Assembly (NCBI GenBank): GCA_027076245.1
Contig: JALTKC010000548.1
Location: 1 to 9,479 of the forward strand
Reading direction: 5' to 3'
DNA: 9,479 bases
DNA from: Gammaproteobacteria bacterium
GTDB lineage: Bacteria; Pseudomonadota; Gammaproteobacteria; GRL18
The first letter of the stretch is position 1, and every line of letters starts with the position of its first letter. The position numbers and the translations under genes are program-made. Of this stretch, positions 1-5,676 are shown piece by piece. The notes below the pieces were generated by a model. The model saw nothing but the letters and a program-made list of their open reading frames with translations. It did no database searches and was not told the origin of the DNA.

Positions 1-50
1 GCGGTGAGCGTTGAGCGTTGAGCGTTGAGCGTTGAGCGTTGAGCGTTGAG
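1..50. repeat. 7-bp tandem repeat array (GTTGAGC)n upstream of nirL
   Basis: Five perfect GTTGAGC units run from 10 to 44. They are preceded by one imperfect unit (GGTGAGC, 3-9) and followed by a partial unit (GTTGAG, 45-50). The first two bases, GC, are in phase with the array, so it may continue beyond the left edge of the window. It ends 64 bp before the nirL ATG. Every unit carries a TGA on the plus strand, and because the period is 7 that stop falls in all three frames. It is one of three heptamer arrays in this window, each with a different unit. Seen directly; its role is unknown. Confidence 0.95.
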
Positions 51-102
51 AAAGAGCTTAGAGAATTTTTAGTTTATATTCAATTTTTTGTGCGGTTTTT
101 AT

Positions 103-108
103 AAGGCA
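103..108 (+). promoter_or_regulatory. Ribosome binding site of nirL
   Basis: AAGGCA lies 6 nt before the ATG at 115. This decides the start in favour of ATG 115 over the in-frame TTG at 88, which has only an A/T run upstream of it. Confidence 0.6.
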
Positions 109-114
109 GTTGTT

Positions 115-699
115 ATGACATTGGATCTTTTGGATCAGAAGCTTATTGCGCTTATTCAGGATGGGCTGGAGTTGACCAGTAAGCCGTTTGCACGAATTGC
201 ACGGCAGATGGGGGTTTCTGAGCAGCAGGTTATTGAGCGGTTGCAGCAGTTGAAAGATGATGGGACCATTAAACGACTGGGGGTTGTGGTGCGTCATAAG
301 GAACTGGGTTTTAAGGCGAATGCCATGGTGGTCTGGGATATTCCGGATGATCGTGTTGAGGAAGTGGCTCGCAAGATTGCCTCGTTTAATTGTGTTACCT
401 TGTGTTATCAGCGTCCCCGTCGGCCTGAGCAGAAATGGAACTACAACCTGTTTTCCATGATTCATGGTAAGGATCGGGAATCGGTTCTACAGCGGCTTGA
501 TGATATTGTAGATATGCTGGAACTGGATAGTATTAATTACCAGCCTTTATTCAGCACCCGTCGTTTTAAACAGCGTGGTGCCCGTTATATTGATCCGCAA
601 CAGTTCAGCCAGCCTGAACCTGCAGCCCGCCAGACGGCCGGCTGTTCAGCAGATAATGATTTCGGCCTGCCCCGGGTTGCCCAGCACGCCTATGGATGA
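115..699 (+). CDS. nirL: Siroheme decarboxylase subunit NirL (AsnC/Lrp-like)
   Basis: A subunit of the cytoplasmic siroheme decarboxylase, which removes acetate carboxyls from siroheme to give 12,18-didecarboxysiroheme on the heme d1 pathway. From ATG 115 the protein has 194 residues. Residues 5-55 form an AsnC-type winged helix and are followed by an RAM-like alpha/beta domain. The L/H-type signature is visible: CYQRPR at 97-102, WNYNLF at 108-113 and H117. The FKQRGA near 151-156 is typical of NirL and separates it from NirH. About 38 residues after this (157-194) form a polar Pro/Gln/Ala-rich tail without recognisable homology. The stop overlaps the nirG ATG by 8 nt, implying coupled translation. 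The usual partner NirD is not in the window; it may lie upstream of the repeat array. The family is sure, the NirL assignment fairly sure. Confidence 0.85.
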   Translation: MTLDLLDQKLIALIQDGLELTSKPFARIARQMGVSEQQVIERLQQLKDDGTIKRLGVVVRHKELGFKANAMVVWDIPDDRVEEVARKIASFNCVTLCYQRPRRPEQKWNYNLFSMIHGKDRESVLQRLDDIVDMLELDSINYQPLFSTRRFKQRGARYIDPQQFSQPEPAARQTAGCSADNDFGLPRVAQHAYG

Positions 700-1135
700 A
701 ACAGACCGTTTAATCATCAATTCCCTGCAGGGCAATTTTCCTATTTGCGATCAACCCTTTCTTGAAGTCGCTCAACAACTGGGTATTTCTGAAGACGAGT
801 TATTGTCCCGTCTGCAGACGATGCTGGACAACCGTACTCTGACCCGTTTCGGCCCGATGTATGATATTCAGAAACTGGGCGGCAGTTTCAGCCTGTGTGC
901 CATTCGGGTGCCTGCAGAACGCTTTGAAGAAGTCACTGAAATCGTCAATTCCTTCCCGGAAGTGGCCCATAATTATGAACGGGATCATGAATTTAATATG
1001 TGGTATGTATTAGCCACCGAATCCCCTGAACAGATCACCCGCACCAACCAGGCCATAGAAGCCAGAACCGGTTTAAAAGTGTACAATATGCCCAAAATTC
1101 AGGAATTTTTTGTAGGCCTGCACTTTCAGGCATAA
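692..1135 (+). CDS. nirG: Siroheme decarboxylase subunit NirG (AsnC/Lrp-like)
   Basis: The D/G-type half of the siroheme decarboxylase needed for heme d1 synthesis. The protein has 147 residues starting MDETDR, the usual beginning for this family. A winged-helix domain covers about residues 1-55. The D/G-type signature HNYERDHEFNMWYV sits at 93-106; its histidines (H93, H99) correspond to the conserved histidine pair regarded as catalytic in NirD/AhbA-type subunits. An open frame extends upstream to 575, but that would overlap nirL by 125 bp and add 39 residues with no family resemblance, so ATG 692 is chosen. No clear Shine-Dalgarno precedes it; the 8-nt overlap with the nirL stop suggests translational coupling. 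NirD has the same signature, so NirG rests partly on the L-G-H-J order. Confidence 0.87.
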   Translation: MDETDRLIINSLQGNFPICDQPFLEVAQQLGISEDELLSRLQTMLDNRTLTRFGPMYDIQKLGGSFSLCAIRVPAERFEEVTEIVNSFPEVAHNYERDHEFNMWYVLATESPEQITRTNQAIEARTGLKVYNMPKIQEFFVGLHFQA

Positions 1136-1139
1136 ACAG

Positions 1140-1640
1140 GTGACACGGTCCTTACACGCTATGGATGAACTCGACAGAAAAATCATTACCGCTACCCAGG
1201 CGGGCCTGCCGCTGGTAAAAAAGCCTTATGCCGTCATTGCCGAACAACTGGGCATTGACTCGGAAACGGTTAAACAACGACTGCAGAAAATGCTCGATAA
1301 GGGACAGATCCGCCGAATAGGCGCCGTACCCAATCATTACAAACTGGGCTACAAAGCCAATGCCATGTCGGTATGGAATGTACCGGATGAAAAAATAAAG
1401 GAACTGGGCGATCGGCTCGGTGCCCTGCCCTTTGTCAGTCACTGTTATGAACGACCGCGTTTTTTACCCGAATGGCCATATAATCTGTTTGCCATGCTAC
1501 ATGGCAAAAATCGTGAAGAGGTAGCCGAAAAGGTTCAACAGGTCAAGGAATTACTGGGCGAGTATTGTGCCGGCTATGAATTACTGTATAGTAAGCAGAT
1601 CCTAAAAAAGACCGGTTTACGCTTAAAAGCAAAAGGCTAA
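1140..1640 (+). CDS. nirH: Siroheme decarboxylase subunit NirH (AsnC/Lrp-like)
   Basis: The L/H-type partner of NirG in siroheme decarboxylation. The protein is 166 residues from GTG 1140. The signature CYERPRFLPEWPYNLF (102-117) followed by H121 is the classic L/H-type motif, and a winged helix covers about residues 8-62. The start is uncertain. GTG 1140 lies 4 nt after the nirG stop with an AGG 9 nt upstream. ATG 1161 (MDELDR, 159 residues) matches the usual N-terminus of the family, but the nearest good SD-like sequence (AGGTGA, 1138-1143) is 17 nt away. The next gene, nirJ, follows after 31 bp, so the four genes look like one operon. It lacks the FKQRGA of NirL, which supports NirH. Confidence 0.88.
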   Translation: MTRSLHAMDELDRKIITATQAGLPLVKKPYAVIAEQLGIDSETVKQRLQKMLDKGQIRRIGAVPNHYKLGYKANAMSVWNVPDEKIKELGDRLGALPFVSHCYERPRFLPEWPYNLFAMLHGKNREEVAEKVQQVKELLGEYCAGYELLYSKQILKKTGLRLKAKG

Positions 1641-1671
1641 AATAAAGCTAACAGAGCAAGACTAAATACTT

Positions 1672-2817
1672 ATGTTCAGAATCTCCCAATACCTCAAAGA
1701 AGTCCTTAATCCAATCCCCATAGGACCTAAGCGTAATCCTCCCGGTCCGGTTGTGATCTGGAATTTAATCCGCCGCTGCAATCTGACCTGTAAGCACTGT
1801 TATTCTATTTCAGCTGATACCCATTTTAAGGGTGAATTATCCACCCAGGAAGTGTTTACTGTTATGGATGATTTAAAGGCGTTTGGCGTACCGGTACTCA
1901 TTCTGTCCGGCGGTGAACCTTTACTGCGGGATGATATCTTTGAAATATCCCACCGGGCCAAAGACATGGGCTTTTATGTCGGCCTCTCTACCAACGGCAC
2001 TTTGATCACTCAGGACAATATCCGGCAGATTGCCGAGGTCAATTATAATTATGTCGGGATCAGTATTGACGGTGTAGAAGCTACCCACGATGTATTTCGC
2101 CGCAGAGATGGCGCCTGGCAGGAATCCATACAGGGTATTCGCCTGTGCAAGGAACATGATATTAAAGTCGGACTGCGTTTTACCCTGACCCAGGACAATG
2201 CTGAGGAACTGCCTGATTTACTGCAGTTAATGGACAATGAAGGTGTGGACAAGTTTTATCTATCGCACCTCAATTATGCCGGACGGGGCAATAAAAACCG
2301 CGAAGATGATGTCTATCATATTGCTACCCGCAAATCACTGGACCTCCTATTTGAACATTGTATTAACGAGCTGAAACAGGGGATCGAGCGTGAATATGTG
2401 ACCGGCAATAATGATGCCGATGGCCTTTATCTGTATCACTGGGTTAAACAGCATTATCCGGAACAGGCAGAGCATATAAAAGCCCGGCTGGATCAATGGG
2501 GCGGCAACTCCTCCGGTGTCAATATTGCCAATATTGACAACCTGGGCAAGGTACACCCCGATACCATGTGGTGGAATTACGACCTGGGCAGTGTCCGTGA
2601 GCGGCCGTTCTCTGAAATCTGGCAGGATACCTCCGACCCGTTAATGGCCGGCCTGAAACAACACCCACGGCCAGTTGAGGGCCGTTGCGCAAAGTGCCAG
2701 TATCTGAATATCTGCAACGGCAATACCCGGGTAAGAGCCTGGCAGACCACTGGCAATTTCTGGGCTGAAGACCCGGCCTGTTATCTGAGTGATCAGGAAA
2801 TTGGACTGAACCCTTAG
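1672..2817 (+). CDS. nirJ: Heme d1 biosynthesis radical SAM protein NirJ
   Basis: A cytoplasmic radical SAM enzyme that acts on 12,18-didecarboxysiroheme and removes two propionate side chains on the way to the oxo groups of heme d1. It has 381 residues, close to the Pseudomonas protein. The CxxxCxxC motif (C36, C40, C43 in CNLTCKHCY) binds the radical SAM 4Fe-4S cluster, and GGEP follows at 80-83. A SPASM-type C-terminal domain holds C339, C342, C348 and C370 (CAKCQYLNIC, then DPACY), which should bind an auxiliary Fe-S cluster. The ATG has only a weak ribosome site. It closes the nirL-G-H-J run; no hairpin terminator is evident after its stop. All expected motif cysteines are present. Confidence 0.95.
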   Translation: MFRISQYLKEVLNPIPIGPKRNPPGPVVIWNLIRRCNLTCKHCYSISADTHFKGELSTQEVFTVMDDLKAFGVPVLILSGGEPLLRDDIFEISHRAKDMGFYVGLSTNGTLITQDNIRQIAEVNYNYVGISIDGVEATHDVFRRRDGAWQESIQGIRLCKEHDIKVGLRFTLTQDNAEELPDLLQLMDNEGVDKFYLSHLNYAGRGNKNREDDVYHIATRKSLDLLFEHCINELKQGIEREYVTGNNDADGLYLYHWVKQHYPEQAEHIKARLDQWGGNSSGVNIANIDNLGKVHPDTMWWNYDLGSVRERPFSEIWQDTSDPLMAGLKQHPRPVEGRCAKCQYLNICNGNTRVRAWQTTGNFWAEDPACYLSDQEIGLNP

Positions 2818-2830
2818 CCCATTTTACAAA

Positions 2831-2844
2831 TTGATATGAGTCAA
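2831..2844 (+). promoter_or_regulatory. FNR/DNR-type binding site upstream of nirN
   Basis: TTGAT-ATGA-GTCAA matches the FNR/ANR/DNR consensus TTGAT-N4-ATCAA at 9 of 10 positions. Its centre is 30.5 bp before the first base of a consensus -10 and about 42 bp before the expected transcription start. That is the class II activator position used by FNR-family regulators in low-oxygen or NO-responsive promoters. It lies in the nirJ-nirN gap, so nirN probably has its own anaerobic promoter. Which regulator binds is inferred. Confidence 0.72.
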
Positions 2845-2867
2845 GGGTATCAACAACTTAGCAAGCG

Positions 2868-2873
2868 TATAAT
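2868..2873 (+). promoter_or_regulatory. Consensus -10 element of the nirN promoter
   Basis: TATAAT matches the sigma-70 consensus exactly, 24 bp after the FNR-type box and 32 bp before the nirN ATG. No good -35 hexamer is present at the right distance, as expected for an activator-dependent promoter. Transcription would begin near 2880. Confidence 0.65.
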
Positions 2874-2905
2874 GCAATTATCATCGTCCGGTACAGCCTA
2901 AAAAA

Positions 2906-4483
2906 ATGACCAGAACGCTCTTTTTATTACTTATAGCAGGTTTTATCCTTAACTCGACTTGTGCTGTTGCGGAAGCGACCAGCAGCAATAGCGATACGTC
3001 ACCGGTATTAAGCCTGTTTAACAAGCACTGTGCTTCCTGTCATGGTGAAAACCGGTTAGGTCTGGTGGGTCCTCCTTTAATTCCTCAAAGTTTTAAACGT
3101 CTGAAACGGGATGCCGCCGCTCTGGTGATTAAAAACGGCCGGGCAGCCACTCAGATGCCCGCTTTTGGTCAGACCTTATCCAAACAACAAATCAGTCAGC
3201 TGGTTAACTATATCTACACCAAACCGGCGCAAATGCCGAAATGGGATATGACTGACATTAAAAAAAGCCATATCATCAGCAATCCACCGGGTACTCTGGG
3301 CAATACTCCGGTTTTTAAAGCCGATATGCAAAACCTGTTTCTGGTGGTTGAAATCGGGGACCATCATATTACCCTGCTTGATGGCGACAGCTTTAAACCC
3401 GTTTACCGACTTAAAACCCATAATGCCCTGCACGGCGGCCCAAAGTATTCCAAAGACGGACGCTATGTGTATTTTGCTTCCCGAGACGGCTGGATCACCA
3501 AATTTGATATTTACAACTTAAAAGTCATTGCCGATATCCGGGTGGGCATCAATACCCGCAACCTGGCTGTCTCTGATGACGGTAAATACATTATTGCGGG
3601 TAACACCCTGCCCCATACAGCGGTTATTCTCAAAGCCGATGATCTTTCCCCTGTTAAAGTCATTCCTGTAGTCAATGAAGAAGGTAAAAGCTCCCGGGTC
3701 AGTGCCGTTTATACCGCAGCACCGCGCAAAAGTTTTATCCTCGCTTTAAAGGATTTTCCTGAAGTCTGGGAAATACCTTATGTGGATAAGAAGATTTTTG
3801 TTCATGACTATCGTTATGAAATGCCCGAATACAGTGGCAAACCCTTCAGTATTAGACGCATCAAATTAAAACACTATCTGGATGACTTCTTTTTTGATCA
3901 GTCCTATGAACACATTATTGGCGCCGCCCGCCCGGAAGGTGAGCGGTTGCCTCAGGGTGCTCAGGTTATTAAACTGGCATCGGGCCGAAAAGTAGCCGAT
4001 ATTGATCTACCCGGTATGCCTCATCTCAGTTCTGGTATCAGCTGGAAGTACAAAGATACCCGGGTTATTGCCACACCCAATATCAGAGAAGGCGTAGTGT
4101 CCATTATTGATACCCGTAACTGGAAAATTATCAAAAAAATAAAAACCCAGGGTCCCGGCTTTTTTATGCGCAGCCATGAAAAAAGCCCTTATGCCTGGGT
4201 TGATGTATTTTTTGGTCCTGATAAGGATCTGGTTCACATCATTGATAAAAAGACCCTGGAAATTGTTAAAACACTTAAACCTGAACCGGGAAAAACCTCG
4301 GCACATGTTGAGTTTACCAAAGATGGGCGCTATGCTCTGCTAAGCATCTGGGAAAACGAGGGGGCCGTTATTGTCTATGATGCTCAGACGCTGGAAGAAG
4401 TAAAACGTCTGCCAATGAAAAAACCTTCCGGGAAATATAATGTCTATAACAAGACACATCTGGAAGAAGGGACCAGTCACTGA
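2906..4483 (+). CDS. nirN: NirN, cytochrome c/heme d1 domain dihydro-heme d1 dehydrogenase
   Basis: A periplasmic protein that oxidises dihydro-heme d1 to heme d1 in the last step before transfer to nitrite reductase NirS. It has 525 residues. A signal peptide spans about 1-22 (MTRTLFLLLIAGF, likely cut after AVA). A class I cytochrome c domain follows, with C42-A-S-C45-H46 and M84 (TQMPAF) as probable axial ligand. From about residue 135 there is an eight-bladed heme d1 propeller. H176 in HGGPKYS is a likely d1 ligand, and DGRYVYFASRDGW and INTRN are typical of NirN. NirF lacks the heme c domain, and NirS has a different N-terminal arrangement, so NirN fits best. It lies 88 bp after nirJ with its own FNR-type promoter. 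The ribosome binding site is weak. Confidence 0.87.
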   Translation: MTRTLFLLLIAGFILNSTCAVAEATSSNSDTSPVLSLFNKHCASCHGENRLGLVGPPLIPQSFKRLKRDAAALVIKNGRAATQMPAFGQTLSKQQISQLVNYIYTKPAQMPKWDMTDIKKSHIISNPPGTLGNTPVFKADMQNLFLVVEIGDHHITLLDGDSFKPVYRLKTHNALHGGPKYSKDGRYVYFASRDGWITKFDIYNLKVIADIRVGINTRNLAVSDDGKYIIAGNTLPHTAVILKADDLSPVKVIPVVNEEGKSSRVSAVYTAAPRKSFILALKDFPEVWEIPYVDKKIFVHDYRYEMPEYSGKPFSIRRIKLKHYLDDFFFDQSYEHIIGAARPEGERLPQGAQVIKLASGRKVADIDLPGMPHLSSGISWKYKDTRVIATPNIREGVVSIIDTRNWKIIKKIKTQGPGFFMRSHEKSPYAWVDVFFGPDKDLVHIIDKKTLEIVKTLKPEPGKTSAHVEFTKDGRYALLSIWENEGAVIVYDAQTLEEVKRLPMKKPSGKYNVYNKTHLEEGTSH

Positions 4484-4528
4484 TAAGTGGCCGTTTTATA
4501 TTAAACAACTTTAAAATAATTTGTCTTT

Positions 4529-4534
4529 AGGAGA
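4529..4534 (+). promoter_or_regulatory. Strong ribosome binding site of the bacteriohemerythrin gene
   Basis: AGGAGA ends 5 nt before ATG 4540. It is the best Shine-Dalgarno in the window; the nir genes upstream have weak or no site. This suggests the hemerythrin is made in larger amounts than its neighbours. Confidence 0.8.
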
Positions 4535-4539
4535 ATAAA

Positions 4540-5106
4540 ATGTTCAAGTCAATGGGAACGTTTGGCCTGGTTCTATTAACAGTAACCGCGATAGTTATGG
4601 TCGGACTCGGCTTTTTAATGGGCCCCACTCACCCACTGCCCTGGATTATGCTGGTTATTCTGATTGCCATTCCTTTTATCCATAACAAGATGATTGCCAG
4701 TCAGTATATGGTCTGGAAAGATGATTACAGTGTCGGCATTGAAGCCATGGACAATGACCATAAAAAGTTACTGAACCTGATCAATCAACTGCAGACAGCC
4801 GTCAACTATTACACAGGCAAGGAGTTTGAGGAAAAAGCACTGGATGAGCTAATTGACTATACCAAAACCCATTTTGCCCGGGAAGAAAAGCTAATGGAAG
4901 AAAACGGCTACCCTGATCTGGAAGCTCATAAAAAACAACATCAGCAATTTATTGAAAAAGTGAATAACCTGGTTGAAGCGTACCAGAAAGATTCTGAAGT
5001 GACCATGGTGGATGCACTTAACTTTCTGAAAAACTGGCTCGTTAAACATATTAATGGTACTGACAAGGAATACGGTAAGATACTTAACGAAAAAGGGATC
5101 CACTAA
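4540..5106 (+). CDS. Membrane-anchored bacteriohemerythrin
   Basis: A diiron protein of the hemerythrin family, which binds O2 and in some members NO. It has 188 residues. Two N-terminal membrane helices (about 7-28 and 33-48) are joined by a short MGPTHPLP turn. A full hemerythrin domain follows, about 58-186. All seven iron ligands can be placed: H74, H111, E115 (HxxxE), H130 and H134 (HxxxH), H170 and D175 (HxxxxD). Lysines at both ends of the hairpin suggest that the diiron domain faces the cytoplasm. It lies 56 bp after nirN and 2 bp before the cytochrome gene, so the two are probably co-transcribed. A role in O2 or NO sensing, delivery or scavenging near the denitrification enzymes is inferred. 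Most bacteriohemerythrins are soluble or fused to chemoreceptors, so the hairpin anchor is notable. Confidence 0.9.
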   Translation: MFKSMGTFGLVLLTVTAIVMVGLGFLMGPTHPLPWIMLVILIAIPFIHNKMIASQYMVWKDDYSVGIEAMDNDHKKLLNLINQLQTAVNYYTGKEFEEKALDELIDYTKTHFAREEKLMEENGYPDLEAHKKQHQQFIEKVNNLVEAYQKDSEVTMVDALNFLKNWLVKHINGTDKEYGKILNEKGIH

Positions 5107-5108
5107 AT

Positions 5109-5573
5109 ATGAGCAAGGGCATAGCAAGACTGGGCTGGATTCTGTTTTTTATAATGGTAATTATCACTGCGGTCATGGCCTGGCAGTTTATTTACACCGG
5201 TAAAACCGAACTTGCCTCTGACAACCGAAAGGCTCTGATTCTGGAAGATTTTGAAAAAGATTTTTTATTAGCAGAAATGCGTGGCTTCCTGAATTCTGTT
5301 CATCAGATCATCGATGGTATTGAAAAAGATAATATGGAGCAGATTTTATCAGCCGCCAAAGATTCCGGTTTCTCCGATGTGGCCAATGTACCCGCCAGTT
5401 TACGGGGTAAATTACCCATGGAAATGAAAAAAATGGGCTTTTCTGTACACCGGGCCTTTGATCAAATGGCACTGGATGCCGAGCAGTTAGGGGATAAGGA
5501 GCATACCCTGTCTCAGCTTAATGAGATACTGGCAACCTGTACGGCCTGTCATGCGTTGTATCGGGTCAGGTAA
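5109..5573 (+). CDS. Membrane-anchored cytochrome c'-like protein
   Basis: A probable periplasmic c-type cytochrome held by one N-terminal helix. It has 154 residues. Residues 8-30 are hydrophobic after a positive start (MSKGIAR), which places the rest in the periplasm. The remainder looks helical, and the heme site C144-T-A-C147-H148 is only six residues from the C-terminus. A C-terminal CxxCH on a helical domain of about 125 residues is the layout of cytochrome c', a family that binds NO. I do not recognise a specific named gene. It starts 2 bp after the hemerythrin stop, with AGGG 11 nt before its ATG, so the pair is coupled. No distal axial ligand can be named. A signal peptide instead of an anchor is possible, but no good cleavage site is visible. 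Confidence 0.75.
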   Translation: MSKGIARLGWILFFIMVIITAVMAWQFIYTGKTELASDNRKALILEDFEKDFLLAEMRGFLNSVHQIIDGIEKDNMEQILSAAKDSGFSDVANVPASLRGKLPMEMKKMGFSVHRAFDQMALDAEQLGDKEHTLSQLNEILATCTACHALYRVR

Positions 5574-5580
5574 AAGAAAA

Positions 5581-5638
5581 AAGGGTTAAGGGTTAAGGGT
5601 TAAGGGTTAAGGGTTAAGGGTTAAGGGTTAAGGGTTAA
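5581..5638. repeat. 7-bp tandem repeat array (AAGGGTT)8 between convergent genes
   Basis: Eight perfect AAGGGTT units run from 5581 to 5636, plus a partial AA. It lies 8 bp after the cytochrome stop and 39 bp before the norD stop, in the gap between the convergent gene blocks. The unit carries a GGG run every 7 bp on the plus strand, fitting the G3-N4-G3 pattern of a G-quadruplex twice over. The TTAA in each unit gives a TAA in every frame of both strands. No intrinsic terminator hairpin was found in this gap. The repeat is certain; any role in stopping transcription is inferred. Confidence 0.97.
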
Positions 5639-5676
5639 TCAATAGTTTAATGGTCTTTTGATCGAAGTAAACTTTT

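Noticed and set aside
1..50. CRISPR array
   Set aside because: The units are 7 bp with no spacers, so this is a simple tandem repeat; the other two arrays are the same.
46..80. Promoter for nirL using TTGAGA at the array end and TATATT at 75-80
   Set aside because: The spacing is 23 bp, too long for sigma-70, and the alternative -10 is poor.
88..114. TTG start that would add nine residues to nirL
   Set aside because: ATG 115 has an AAGGCA ribosome site at the right distance and gives the usual family N-terminus; the TTG lies in an A/T run with no site.
575..691. N-terminal extension of nirG inside nirL
   Set aside because: It would overlap nirL by 125 bp and its translation does not resemble the family; MDETDR at 692 does.
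4007..4306. Minus-strand open frame of 99 codons inside nirN
   Set aside because: It is antisense to a well-supported gene, has no recognisable domain or ribosome site, and is typical of chance frames. The same holds for the other antisense and out-of-frame frames in nirL, nirH, nirJ, hemerythrin, norD, norQ and norE.
5658..5671. FNR-like TTGAT-N4-GTAAA
   Set aside because: Only 3 of 5 bases match in the second half-site and it lies between two gene ends, where no promoter is expected.
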